Shown piece after piece: positions 32,495-45,260 of a DNA stretch of 64,000 nucleotides (its first letter is position 1; each line of letters opens with the position of its first letter). The position numbers and the translations under genes were made by a program. The DNA comes from Acanthosoma haemorrhoidale (lineage: Eukaryota > Arthropoda > Insecta > Hemiptera > Acanthosomatidae): contig OV884012.1 of the NCBI GenBank assembly GCA_930367205.1, positions 56,689,239 to 56,753,238 on the forward strand. The letters run 5' to 3'. The notes beneath the pieces are model-generated. The model had not been told where the DNA came from. It saw only the letters and a program-made list of their open reading frames with translations, and did not search any database.

Positions 32495-34884
32495 CTATAA
32501 TAGTTAGCGTATTTTAATTTTTAGCGTGTAATAACATTTAAAACGCTAACAGAATATATACCAAATAATAATTAAATTTGTTGCTGAAAATTTTGTAATT
32601 GTCTGTCCTCAATAATTAGTAAATGTACTCTTTTTTCAAAATTTTTATTATATAAATGAATCATAAAACATTTGTTCATAGACACAGGTCTGGTTTTCAT
32701 TTAGTGACTGAAAATAACTCAATCCAGTTCATTTACTAATGGAAGTGAGATTGTACTCAAGTGGTGGAGCAATATGCCAGATTCGCAAAAGTTGCTAGTA
32801 CCTTTTAAGAGATTACTGAAACTTTTAAGCTTATGTAGATGCGATATTTCCCCAACAGCTTTCAGATATTGATTTGAAAGTCGACCTTACTTTTTTATAT
32901 ATTTACTCAGTTTTAAATATTACTTTCTAAAATAGCAATATGATTGAGAGGAGGAGGAAAAGGATGGATTTGATTGATCTATCTGTTCTCTCAGTAGTAT
33001 ATAAACCAAAAGAAGAATGTGTTTGACTTTTGTCCCGTGCGCAAAAAAATAAATTAAAGAAACCAATCGGGGAGAGTGAGGATTATATGAAAAATAATTT
33101 TAAGTGATATTTCACAGCTAAAATATTTTAGGAGGTTTATTTGTTCCATGTGATCACAAATCTGTTATTTTGTCTTAGCAATAAATCCTGTATAGGCCAT
33201 CTTGTATAGAAAGTTTAATCCTGTTTGCAGCAATCTACAGACCAATAAACAGAGACTCAGCCTAATTTAAATCATACGAGTATTTTTCCAGTTGATATTT
33301 GTGGCTATATATTTTATTATATCACACTAGTCTAGACTATTCGTGCTGAAGTAAAACTATTTGATTCTGAAAATAATTGTATTTCTTAAAATTATATTTA
33401 CAATAATTTCGTTAAATTATTCTCTATTATATGATTTTTAGTGAAGAATTCTCAGTATCATTAACATTAAATTGATCAGATTTTAATCACCTTTGAAAGA
33501 GTGTTGCTCTGATGAAGATTGAAAGATAGAAATCGTTTAGCCTTAAGGTGTTTGCTCGCTTCGAAACAAGGCTTATCGTGCATGTAAACACCGAGGAGGA
33601 ACTTCTTTATAACTAGGAAAAGCTCTTAAACTTTATTTCAGACACCCACTTTTATATTCTAGTAGCTGTTCAGTTTCCCTCGTGAAACTGAAAGGTCTAG
33701 AGAACCAATCAGATGAAACTCTCTAGTCTGGTTCTCCATTGTAAGTGCCTTAATCTCAACATTGGTCAATGTCAAACCTCAACAATGAGGTTTCCTAAAG
33801 TGCCTGTATGGAAGAGTGGGTTGGGATATATACAGACGCCACTGTCTCTCCAGAGGAGGGAAATAGACTGACGACTGCAGGTAGCCGATAAAGTATCGAA
33901 CATTCTCAGAAGGATCATCAGTCACTCCCATCCTGAACTGGAGGGTCTCTGATGATAAATGACCCTATCGCTGATGTAGTCATGGAGGACTCGCTATATT
34001 CTGGATAAGCTACCGTATTTGCATTGACCTAGTGGAAGTCATGGCAGGATGCCCACTTGCGATAACTGATTGACTGATAAACACATTTAAAACAATAAAA
34101 AACTGTCATGCTTCCTCTCTATTATTAAATGACAATTTTATTACTCTTGACAACCGCATATGTCATAGTGTCAGGATATAATGTGGATAATTTTTTTGTT
34201 ACATGTTATAAATGATTTACTTTAATCCAATATCACCATTCAAGCATAAATATGGAACCCGTAAGGATCAAAGCCCATAGAGGGTCAATAGCTAATAATA
34301 GCAATCCGCCGATCACGGACCAAAGATTTTTTTTTTAGAGAGGGAATTTCTTTATTTCTTTTTATGAACATGGGCTCATCATACATAATTGCTACATGCT
34401 TAGAAGGGCTGTACAAGCTAGAGATCCTTTTAAAAAAAACTAAAATGCAATTATTTCGTAAAAGGAAAATATCCACGTATTTTCCAAACCAAAATAAAAT
34501 TCCTTCAGCTTTAAAAATAGTTAATGAAGTTAATGGGAATAATAGGAAATTTTTCAATCCTCGCATTTCCCATGTCCACGGAATGAAAATACAGTACCTC
34601 TGTCTTACATAGGTAGATACCTGTTTTTTTTTTTTTTTTATATGCTTTGGCTTAATTTTGTGTCTTGATAATAATAATCGAAATCCTGTGATTGACTATT
34701 CAAAAATGTAGTCATGTGTGATCGGCATGGAACGTTTTTTTTTTGGTTTTTTTTTTCTCCCTTAGCTCTCAAATGTTTGAGATTATGGATAAGGGAAAAA
34801 TAAAGGAATTTATTTGGGGTGAGCGGATACTTTTACTAGGAGTACATGTTTGAAGGTGGAGTAAGGGAATTAAGAAGTGTGGGA
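32495..34884. other. Stretch without a supported gene; G+C-richer island at 33.5-34.06 kb
   Basis: Most of the stretch is A+T-rich. From about 33540 to 34060 the composition is more balanced and complex, with no open frame. A hairpin CAGTTTC-CCTCGT-GAAACTG lies at 33671-33690. The island could be a non-coding transposon part or an exon of unknown type. Open frames at 34285-34612 are unrecognised. Confidence 0.4.
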
Positions 34885-34984
34885 AGCCTCGGTAGAGGTG
34901 AAAATGTTGTTGTGCCGTGGTGAGAGTCTACTGAAGGCTGAGCCTCGAGGCATGTAGTGCAAGCTCATTCAGTTGGAAAGCAAT

Positions 34985-35285
34985 GATGGGTGCCCGTCAG
35001 AGGCTTGTTGTTGGTGGGCCAAGGGCTGTTATGTCCACCATTTCGTCTGCTTTCCCAGATCTAGAGAGTTGCCATCTAGCCGGTAGTGGTGGAGGTGTCA
35101 GGTCTTGGAATAGGGGTTTTTGGCAATGTTTCATCGAGTCGAAGAATTTGATGTGTCTTCTTCTGATGGCTTTGGTGATGGTGGGGACCTCGAACTTTTC
35201 GTGGATGTCAGGAGCCTTCATTTCACGAAAAGGGGTATGCCATAGTGCCGTGCGCAGGAATTATGGAATGTTTCGTAGTGATGCA
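34985..35285 (-). pseudogene. C-terminal fragment of a jockey-like LINE ORF2, family E
   Basis: On the minus strand the frame reads IHEKFEVPTITKAIRRRHI, then KFFDSMKHCQKPLFQDL. This matches the end of jockey-type ORF2 ('I..DL.VPTV...I.....Y..R...H.NPL...L'), lying after the NAPWYV motif, whose place is taken here by a decayed IPAHGTMAYP. The fragment is too short to assign to family A, B or C, and differs from the C-terminus of B. Confidence 0.6.
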
Positions 35286-38200
35286 ATATTTTATTGCATG
35301 TCAATTGTTATTAAATTATATCCATGCACTTAACACATTTTAGTGTTATTGGTGACTACAATATTCTGTTACAGTTAAGCTGGCCTCCTCTTCACTTAAG
35401 TTCTCCCACGCCATACATATATTCTGCATCTTCTGTTCGACTTCAATTGACCGATATCAATGCAATCGAAACTTAATACGCTTACGTACTCTTGGTGACT
35501 GTACTAATATAAATTGATTCAGTCGACTATATTTTTCACCGAGTGGGCTTTTGTTTTCGATTGCTTTTTTTTCAACATTCTAAAATTTTATGTTGTATTT
35601 TTCATTGAATTTCTGAAAAAGATGACAGAAACCAAACTTTTTATGTACGATGTGTTTCGTGTCATTACGATAGTTTATTGAGTTTTTATTGAGGCCTTCA
35701 ACAGCTACTACATTCCTGGATTTTCATTCGGAGAAAACTCAAGTAATATGTAGATGAATTGAAAATTACAGCTTACAAATTTAATTCAATTTTTCAATCA
35801 CGATGACTGATGTCATTACCCCGTTTTTTAATCTTCAGATATTAACGGTTCGTAAAATTCTGATTATGTTGATAACCATGTTAAAACCAGTGTGAACAAA
35901 GTATGAATTTCGAGTCCACCCCATATTCCTTCCCCCTCTTGAAATGTCATCATCCAAATTTTCATAACGAGTATACGCTAGTAATGTAATGGTATAAATG
36001 AAAATATCTTTGTATTACCCACTCCTTCCATTTTCCTTTCAAAAAAGGGATGAGAAATCGATAGATGGCAGCAGTGAATATCACATGATTTTATTTATCA
36101 CAACCTGTTCAGTCGGAATTATTCTGGACAAAAATTCAATGTTCTATCCAATTGGTACACACAGGACCAAAGTCTCTCCCATTATGTGAAGAAATCAAAT
36201 TTTTAGGTTCGTGAGTTAATTAGACTAGTTCGCTGACTAACTGGAGTGAAAAATATGAAATTAACAGGTTTCTAACAGTACTGTCCGTGAGAAGAAACCC
36301 ATCCAAGCATTAACCACAATTCTGAAGAAATTCCAGACTCAGAAATTTATCTCTTTTAATAAAGGGGTAATATACGGTAGAACTCTTTAGATTCGGAGCA
36401 TTGCTCCGACGGGGAAAAAGAAATTGCTTCTGCCTGAGAGCTGTCCTTCCCTTGCGAGCCTTACAATGTTATTAGTCAACTCGATAATTGGAAGGCTTGG
36501 AACAAGATTCGCTCATCCAAGAAGGGAAGGGTTTCATAAATATCTTAGTTTTAAGTGGATTTAAGGCTGTAGTGCTACGTTTTCAAAAAAATAGAGCCAT
36601 GTTTAAATCTACAGTATAATACCTTTACGCAATGTTTGATCGGCGTAGGTAAGGAGGTTGTTGGGTAATAGATCCTTTTGCAACGTTCATAAAAAATGAT
36701 TAGATCAAAAAATATTAGAAGAAAGCCTAATCGGTGTAAAATATCAGTATAGAGTTATAAATCACTATCCATAACACTATAATTTTTTAGTGTTTTGTTT
36801 TAAATCCAGAAACGTTCATGAACATGAAGTTCTTACATGCTTGTTTTTTTGGAGTCCTTGTTCAAGCTAGCCACGCGATACTAATGCAGGCCTCGTTTGA
36901 TCTGCATAGAACGTTATTATCATTTATTAATTAGTTAGTGTTAAAAAAAATACAACTATGAGAAGATATCGTCATTAGAAAGAAAATTAAATATTTAAGA
37001 TCATTATTATGTGCCCCATAGTGTGGGACAGTACGTTTTTTCCGGACTTCATGTTTTGTTTTTAGGTTTAGCTGTGATTTTGCTGTTTTTTGTAGGGTAT
37101 AATTTCAGGGCATCTTATTTTTTTTCCTGCTCAACATGAAGAAGGACAACAAAAACTATTTACTTTATTGATGCTCTTGAGCCTTTTATTGCCGGAGGCC
37201 TTCTGCTCGTCACCGAAATCTATTACATTTTTCTTGCAATAGAGCGATATAAAAAATAAAGTAATTAAGTGTTTCTTTGTTTATTTTTTTAGATGCCTGA
37301 AACACTGATCGTTTCACGTTTTTTCATCTGTCTTCGGCTTCTGCTCATAGTGAATCTATTTTATAACCATGAGATATGAAATTTCTGAAGTGGGGTTTTT
37401 GATACGTCAGAGATACAATGTTAGCTTTTTAAGTAAAAAAAAATCAATTTATTCTTCATAAAAAAAGATGATATTTCATTTAAATCCACAGTTAATAGAC
37501 AAATAATTATGCTACCTTTGCTCAGTCAAAATTCTGTGGTTAATCCTCAAAAAACAAATTTTGGGATATTATAAAATTAAGAGAATTATAATAACTAATA
37601 ATATTAGGTTTGTTAAAAAAATAGTTTCAAGCCACCAGAAAAAGACTGTAAAAGTCTTAAAAAGCCTTAAGGAAGTAAAGGTAGATCCTTACGTTCCAAT
37701 AAACTGCCAAGTGCATAAAACGTGATCACATGTCATTAAATCGTTAATTGGCGATAAGTAAAAAAAGATAACTGTTTTCGTTCATATTGAGTAGGGCATT
37801 TAAATTTATCCCAAAAAATGTATTCATACACTTGTACTGCTCTTAAATTCAAATAAGTTGTTTTCTTTATATGAAAACTCACCGTTGTACTAAGAACATA
37901 ATTACAAACGTTTTTGACGCAAATGTATTATTACTGAAGTTAGTTTACCGTTATATAAGTATCATGTAATTCGATTACTATTCCAGCTATCAATCACTCC
38001 TTGAAAACTTTCGAGCCCTACGAAGTTTGAAGGCTAGCCTGGATGACAGATAAGTGAGGAATTCGAAGTATCAAACTTTCTTTCAGATTTAGTTTGTTTT
38101 TTTAGTTCAAAAAGTGTGGTAAAATTCCACAGACAATTTAAACTTGGGTGATCGAATTGGTAATTACAGTTTGAAAGCGACTTACCAAGGAGCTCCTTTG

Positions 38201-38477
38201 CGCCCAATATCCCTGAAAAGAAATAATGGCCGTTTTAAAACTTGTGAGTCCAGATAGCAATTAATAAAAACCCATGGATAGATGATCGCTGAACATTAGA
38301 CTGTTTGTACAGTCACAGTATGTATAGTATCTGAATAGTCATCTGTTTTATTACATTTCTTATGATTTTATTATTATTATATTATTTATACTGCATAATG
38401 CACACATAAAATCGTAGTAAAATATACGTTACACTATTTTACAAAGATAGAAGATAAAGTCATCGATGAAACACCAA
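35286..38477. other. A+T-rich stretch without recognisable features
   Basis: No motif on either strand. A short perfect hairpin CGGAGC-ATT-GCTCCG occurs at 36394-36408. A hydrophobic 30-odd codon frame near 37160-37255 is not supported. Confidence 0.45.
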
Positions 38478-39475
38478 TTAGTCACTGAACACTTTTGAAG
38501 CTTCTTTTCCATGACATTCTTGAATGCGTTTTGAAACAGTTTTAAAACTCCAGCAGTAATCTGCCATCATGTGCATATACCTTCCTTGGCAGCAGGCCCC
38601 CATTGTTTTAGTATCCTGGTGAAATCTTTCACTTTGTTCCTTACTGGTGTCTCCTAAATTTTCAGGAAAAAGTTCTAAGTCGCTGTGTAAGTAGTACATC
38701 TTAATACTCATGTTACACCTAAGGGATTTGAAACTATTGAGGATTTCGTTTACCAGTTCAACATAGTTTTCAGCTTCGTGTTTGCCCATTTTCTAACAAC
38801 TGAAACAAATGATGTCCAGACTTTTCGCTTAGCCTCATTTTAAGAATTTACAAAGTCAGAATTCTCAATGAGTAGCCTTATTTGTGGGCCATATTGTAGT
38901 AAATATTCCTGCTTTCATTTTTTCCGTACTTAACTGAGGCATTTTTACCCTATATATACAAAGCATGCATGATCCGTTTTTATCAAGAGCCTTTACAAAC
39001 TACTTCATAAGGCCCAGATTTATATGCAGTGGAGAAAAGATGATTTTCTCTCATTCACCTAAGCTTTCGCTAATGACATTCTTTTCCCCAACGTCCATGT
39101 TTTGTCTCTTAAGCCACTCTTTTCTAACCTAGTGGCGTGTTTTGTTTCTGATATCCCTGAACCACAAGAACCAAGTCCACACAAATCACACATTAATGTT
39201 CATGATACTTCTTCAAGACCAAAGCTATGGTGTTGTATTCTTCTTTCAATTTTGTTGAGTGAACAATTGGTATTGACCTATATTTATTCCCATTGTGTGG
39301 AAAGACACATTTCAAAGTTAGCTTTGAGATGTCAATAAATAGGTGCCAATCATCTGGAAAATAGTCGGGAAGGCCAATTTTTTCCAGGAGTTCTCTTGTG
39401 GAATATTTCGTGTGACAAAATATAAGATTGTCTTCTTGAGAGAAAAAGGGTAGCAGACCCCCGGACAGAATCTTA
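38478..39475 (-). pseudogene. Broken member of a recurrent arthropod protein family (FPENLG / ERFHQD / MMADYCW)
   Basis: The best open part is 38478-38789 minus (103 codons): CNMSIKMYYLHSDLELFPEN, then SKEQSERFHQD, CQGRYMHMMADYCW and a Lys-rich end. Upstream, in three frames separated by shifts and stops, are NEAKRKVWTSFVSVV, GPQIRLLIENSDFV, PQLSTEKMKAGIF, SPLHINLGLMK followed by FVKALDKNGSC (after a stop), ICVDL, LKCVFPHNGNKYRSIPIVHS, LPDYFPDDWHLFIDISK and LPFFSQEDNLIFC (up to 39475). I recall this order from multi-copy uncharacterised proteins in arthropod (and some cnidarian) genomes, probably of transposon origin. The function is unknown. The relic ends where a solo LTR begins at 39487. 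Confidence 0.7.
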
Positions 39476-39486
39476 TATATATATAT

Positions 39487-40143
39487 TGAAACCTACCTCA
39501 TTTTTTACCATTTATTTTTCTAATTTATTTGATCAATTTGCCTTAACTAATTTGGTAGGTCCGTCATGAGATATTTAATTCAAATTGTTTTTATGTCTTC
39601 GACATAGGAAATTATCCCAATTGAATCGCCCGATCTCAAGGCTAATGTAGTTATTAATAAATTTAGAAACTGGGAATTGTGAAATATATGTATACAAATA
39701 AAATGGTTATAACAAATAATTATAATTATATAGAGTGCTGACATTAATTATATAAAAAAAATATATTCAATTCCTTTTGAACAAGGATAGTTACTACTAC
39801 TAATTACATAAAAAAATACATGAAAATTGAAAATTGAACTCAATCCCTTTTAATGGATCCATAGTAAAAAAAACAATATCAATATCACCCAATCGATGAT
39901 CTCCATATAATCCAATCCACGTTACTTTTGATCTCTTCTTCTTCTTCTTCTTCTTCTTCTCCTCTTCTTCTGTTGGATACCGCCAAGTCGGGGTCTTGCT
40001 CTTGTTCGCTCTCTGGCTGTTAGGCTAAGACTGACTAAGACTCACCCTTCATCTCATCCCCACTCCTAAGAGCACAAAGGGATGATCCTGACCAGCTGGA
40101 AGGGTTGCAGGCCATGATATTCTCAAATATCATGAATGTTACA
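39487..40143. mobile_element. Solo LTR, copy 2, in a TA tract
   Basis: A 657-base block starts TGAAACCTACCTCAT and ends ATGAATGTTACA, flanked by TA tracts on both sides. It aligns along its length with 29102-29688, with a few insertions, among them the CTT microsatellite at 39935-39970 and AATTATCCCAATTGA near 39609. The second base pair of the TGTGAC start has changed (TGAAAC). It abuts the 5' break of the relic at 38478-39475. Confidence 0.7.
39935..39970. repeat. (CTT)n microsatellite inside solo LTR copy 2
   Basis: About nine CTT units followed by a CCTCTTCTTC extension. The equivalent place in copy 1 (about 29507-29525) has a short TTCTTCTCCTCT stretch, so the repeat expanded in copy 2. 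Confidence 0.9.
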
Positions 40144-40168
40144 ATATATATATATATGATTTAGAATA

Positions 40169-40206
40169 GCACATCTCATATGGAACTGCACATCTCATAT
40201 GGAACT
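40169..40206. repeat. 19-base tandem duplication
   Basis: GCACATCTCATATGGAACT occurs twice in a row, 25 bases after the solo LTR end. Confidence 0.9.
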
Positions 40207-43200
40207 GCACGTAAGTAAAACAAAAAAAAACTCTGAAATATTCAGGTTGATCAGATAGAAAAAAAAACTGATTTTGCATTTAGATTCAGCACCCGAAATA
40301 TAGCTAGAAACAATCCTAAAATCCTAGACACCAACAAATTTTTTTTTTTAGGCTTATGTAATGTGTAAAACTACCATAGTTCCATTATGATCCAGCAAAT
40401 ACAGATTTGTGACGTTCATTCAATATTCCCGTTCATATAGCTATCACTTCTACTACGAATAAACAACATATTAACCACTGAAACGCACGTAACAAACGCA
40501 TCTCGTCATGAGAAAGAGACATAGCTCACTGAAGCTCTAACAAAGCGTACTGTAAAGGTATAAAAAAGAGATCATTTTAAGTACCTATCTGACTAAACTG
40601 AACAATTTTTTTTTTTTTTTTTTTGGTATTTCTCTACTAGTTTTTTCTTTACTTTGATTTTTTCTACTATTTACAGTCAATGAACGTACCAAGACATAAA
40701 TAACTATTATAAGCCAAGATCACTATATACGAGTACAGCAGTTGATTACTGATTTTGATAACAGAAAAAATAATAACTTAGGCATATTAAACGATTTACA
40801 GAGCCTTCTAATTTTTCTGCTTCAATACGGCTTTATATACCATTTATATAACCAACACTTGTACAATCATCATCAGTCCACTTTTTCAATTTGGGTCGCC
40901 TCCTTATTAAGGGGTAAGGCATATCAAGCACCTAAAAACTGTATGTGTGTTTTATTTGGTTACGTATTTTATATAATGATTACAACGATACAATTGACAA
41001 CGTATTAAGTTTAATTTTGAGGACTTTTGAACGAATAATCGAGTTTTTTTCAGCTCTCGAGGATTAAAAACCCCCTAAAAAATGAGTAGTAATCCATTAG
41101 TAAATCCCTTTGACCGAAGAGGCTAACCCTTCATTAAAAATTAATTGAAAGTATAGATAGGGGAGATTTACCATGGTAGAGGGTGAAAAAGAGGGGGGGC
41201 TGAGATGGTGCAGATTTCACTATGGAGCCATCGTTTAAGGTGGTATTAAAATATCTATTATACATTTTAGAAGTTCATTAAGAGACAATTCATGGGCCAC
41301 CACATAAAGGAAGAATACAATTTTTTTTTCTATTAATCGATCACTTTTTTTTCATTCTTCAAATTAATTGCGATGGTAAAAAATCGATCAGTTCAAAAAA
41401 GGGTACTCTTTAGATTATGAAAAAAACAATTAATGACGATGAAATGGTAGTATAATGCCCACTCAAACGTCCTGTGTAAGAAAAGGTACATGATCTACCC
41501 TTATTGGTATTTATTTAAAAAACCGAATAACCTTGTTGTCACGCACCAAACCGCCTCAGAAAGTATATGAATGAATGACGCGCATTCAATTGTTACTTAC
41601 AAATAAAGTTAAGGCAACTGAATAATTTCACATTTTAACCGTCCAATGAATATTTAAAGTATTTCATTTTTCTAGACGACATTACTTGGATTCAGCCTAT
41701 TTGACTACAAAAGACTGTAGTACAAAGGATAGGTAGATAGCTCAACCGGTTTTTTTCTTCCTACAAAATGTTATCACAAGCCTTCAGCAGGTTTCTATAC
41801 TTGTATTGAGTCCCTCAAATACTGCTTAAAAATGCTACTTATCATGCCACCTACTACTTCGATCGCAACCCTCGACCTGTCATAAAATCCTAAAAAAAAG
41901 AGATTATAGTTTTTCTTTAACAAAATATGTAACATATTTATCATTTATTATTTTTGCATAAGCCACTACATAAATGAAAACTATTGATAAGCTTGCATGA
42001 GTAATAGAACTTTTTTTAATTCCAAATAAATTCTAAATTTAAAGCTTTTGATTTTTCATGGTGGCAGCTTGCTTTCTTTTATATTAAAACTCTATTACCG
42101 CGGGACTTCGTCAGATACTTATACTGTATTATCGTATTCGGTATTAGTCCAAAGTGTTTCTCCAATTTTTTTTATGTATTTTTCTCTGTCTGTTAGAACG
42201 CCGAAAAAATCACTTACCCTTCGAAACAAAGTATTAAGAAAAAATTGAACTATTCAAAGTGTTATACCTTAAATTTATTCGGCAAAAACGGTTGCAAGAA
42301 ACGGCAATGGGTTTGGTACCCACCAAGAAACGGCAATGGGTACCAATGCGGTATACATAGGAACGCTCCTATACCGACATTGACAACTATTGCAGCTCTT
42401 TTCACCACTAAAATTACAAAAATCTTGATTCTGATAGACCAGCTTAATAAAGTATGGTAACTATTTATTATAAAAACAACTCAGTTTTTATTATTTGAAG
42501 GGAATCGGAGAGTTATATATATGTAGTAAATATATATAATGTAGTATAACTTTGCTCAACAAAGAATATATAGAGTTTCCTGGGTGGTGATTTATAAAAA
42601 TTACCATTACATGGTTATTTATAAAGGTTAATTAGTACATAAACTGATCCAACGCATGGAGAGAAAAGATCCTTTGGTACCAACGAAGATCACAACGTTG
42701 TTGACAAATAAACAGAGTGATGCTTCTAAAATGGCTAAGAGAAGGTAAGAGAAGCTCATTGGATAACGAATGTAGACGGGCTGGCCGCTCGGGTCAGATC
42801 GGGATGATTGGACGGAGAAAGGTAAAATCAAGACGTCGAGATCGTTAATTTGAATTTCTAGTTGAATTATTGAAAATTTGTTTTCAATTGCAGCTAATTG
42901 GTTATATAATTAATGACACAGTATTGTTTAATGATGGAGATCATGTTTTTCATTTCTAACTAATGAAGAATAGGTAAAATTCCATGTCTATAGCATGAAG
43001 AAGTCGTATATAAAGGTCAATACAGAAAGACACTGCGGTGAATGTAATAAATTGAATGAAAATGTAAGGGTTTCTCCTTTGAAACAAAATTAATGAAATC
43101 CTAAAAAGTAGTTATCTCTTAAAAAAAATTATTGGAGTTCCAATTACTCAGAAAATATTTTATGGAATACAAAGACTCCTGTCAGTGAAGCTGGAATGGA

Positions 43201-44269
43201 ATTTGTTTCTTTGTCATCTCGTTATTTTATTTACACAACACAAAATCAGAAACCATATTAAGCCTTTAAACAGAAACAACTAAGAAGCGAACAATATAAC
43301 CTGAAATAATGTAATGGAAAATGTATATGGAAGACTAGCCCTGCTGCAGCTAAGGGCGTAGAGGCGCGTCCACACTACGCTACAGCCACTAACCTTGAAA
43401 GCCAAACGCATTGTGGACGTATTTGTTCTCACTCGCCATTTGGTTTAATCAAGTCAACCAGCTTTCTATTCCCAAGTCCCAGGATTTTGGTCCGGTTTAA
43501 AGAAAGCCGCTATGATCCGTGTATGGTATAATTTATACCATTTAATTCATATTTATTTTTAAAAAAATATATTAAATAACTGATTCTATAATCGGGATTT
43601 AAAAATGAAGAGCGAAGGGACGAAGGAAGTTTTAATGGACGAGGTTGCGGGAGCGTACTCGAGAGCCTCTTATTGGGCCAGGAGCATGGAGGTATTTCAT
43701 ATAATGAGGGAAATGACTGCGCTAGAATTCGGAGAATCTCCACTATAATCCCACATCGAGATCTCCTCTCCCTTATCCCCCTCTCCCTCTTTCCCTTTAT
43801 CCCTGCAGCTCTTGACAGACAACAGGTCCTCCAGGGCACCGGTATTTCGAACAGCTTCAGTGCTATTGTCGGGAGGCCCTTGGCCCATCGAGGAAGGCTC
43901 TTATGCAGTCAGTTACTTTTCTCTTTTCCCTCCTCATGATTCCAAATGTAGTTCTGTCTTAAATTTTGGAAATATAGCACGAGACGGCAGACGTTTCTAT
44001 AGAATATAAGATTATAGCAAGTCTATAAGATAGCTATATGTAGCAAGTTTATGATTATGAAGGTTGAAGGGGCTGTTGCGAATGTACATGTCAGTATTAG
44101 ACGGCAGTTATAAATGACTGATTATTATTTCTATTAATAGTAAAATAAAAATAAAATATATTGTATCCATTTTCAGTTAATAATTAAATTTATTTTTTTA
44201 AATAACGTAATATAATTTTATTAAATTTATTAGGAATATATAAACCTGAAGAATTATTCACCAGCCGCC
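40207..44269. other. A+T-rich stretch with a few unassigned patches
   Basis: No gene is supported. A 17-base AAGAAACGGCAATGGGT unit is repeated at about 42296 and 42332. Around 42640-42830 a plus frame reading MERKDPLVPTKI, then KMAKRR resembles the second helix-turn-helix of Tc1 transposases very weakly. From 43350 to 43950 the composition is G+C-richer, with a pyrimidine run (43762-43806) ending in CTGCAG that looks like a splice acceptor, but flanking frames are unrecognised. Confidence 0.35.
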
Positions 44270-45260
44270 ACCTCGTCCATTCACCTCTACGCCACACAGT
44301 CTAAACTCGTCATAAAATACGCTTTTCAGTATCTTAGATTTTTACTTCATAGCAACCTGCGCATAGTCTACGATGCTTTATGTATCTTCAATTTCCTTCA
44401 GACAAAATGTCAAAGATCTTTATTTTTCCAGCTTCCCCGGGTTCGTTTTACCCTTATAGAACCAATAAACCTTGCGGCAAACTCTTATCAAAAAGTTCTT
44501 CTCGTCTGTTTCGGACAATAACCAGGTATGAGAAGCGCATGTTAGGAGTGATCGTGTAAGGGCTAATACAAATGAATTTAGTTTGCCTTGTGAGGAGCCA
44601 TCTTCTCATCGTCGTCAATGCATTGACAAGGTAAAGTGATAGCCACCGGGAGCTGTAATCCTTTATTAGCTTTATTTCTGCAGATGTCTCGTTGGATGGA
44701 TTTATACGAGTCTAAGGTAAGTAGACTCAGGTACAATTTCGAAGGTGCAGAAGCCCAAAGACAAAATTCACGGTAAGTATTTTGTTTTCACCTGGTTGAT
44801 TATGAGCCCCATTAATAATGTTGGTCTTTGCTGTCTAAGTGACTGGACCATCCTATCTGACGTTGTTCTTGTTGTATAGACGGCTGGGCCCTTAATAACT
44901 TTTTCTGTCACCATAGGCCATTAGGATCATTAGGAGGGCATTGGATCGGTATATCTTAATTCGTTCTATACATTTAATCCTGGTGGGGAGGCTGGATTTG
45001 CACCCTACAGCGCCTGGGCATCACTACCTTGCGCAATCAACTTAAGAGGGATTCCTGATAAGTCCATTGCCTTATAAACAATCTTCATCAAGACTATTGA
45101 AAACGGTGTATTTTCCTAGCATAGCTTTGGAACGTTTGCCCAATATCATTCAAAGAACTAGGAAGATTAGAGGAGACTTAAGATGGCTTATTTTTTCCCT
45201 TGAGAACGATAGCCAGGCAGTCGAGTGCTATATCATAGCCTTTTTATAATGTTTCTTTAG
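44270..45260 (-). mobile_element. LINE family C copy 2, decayed RT and post-RT region
   Basis: Read leftward, remnants appear in order: YKAMDLSGIPLKLI (about 45080-45040), MGLIINQVKTKYL (about 44815-44775), FEIVPESTYL and INPSNETSAEIK (about 44745-44680), then LLTRQTKF (about 44600-44575). This is the succession motif A neighbourhood, 'MGL.IN..KTKYM', 'F..V..F.YLG..I......EI..RI', 'L.R.TK..LYKT' of the lineage seen at 20.7-22.0 kb. The catalytic box between them is not readable. The frame shifts at least four times. Confidence 0.6.

Noticed and set aside
33509..33535. CTGATGA followed by GAAA, the core words of a hammerhead ribozyme
   Set aside because: The intervening bases (AGATTGAAAGATA) cannot form stem II, and stems I and III are not evident.
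42628..42831. Possible Tc1 helix-turn-helix (MERKDPLVPTKI ... KMAKRR)
   Set aside because: Too short and degenerate; no catalytic block follows.
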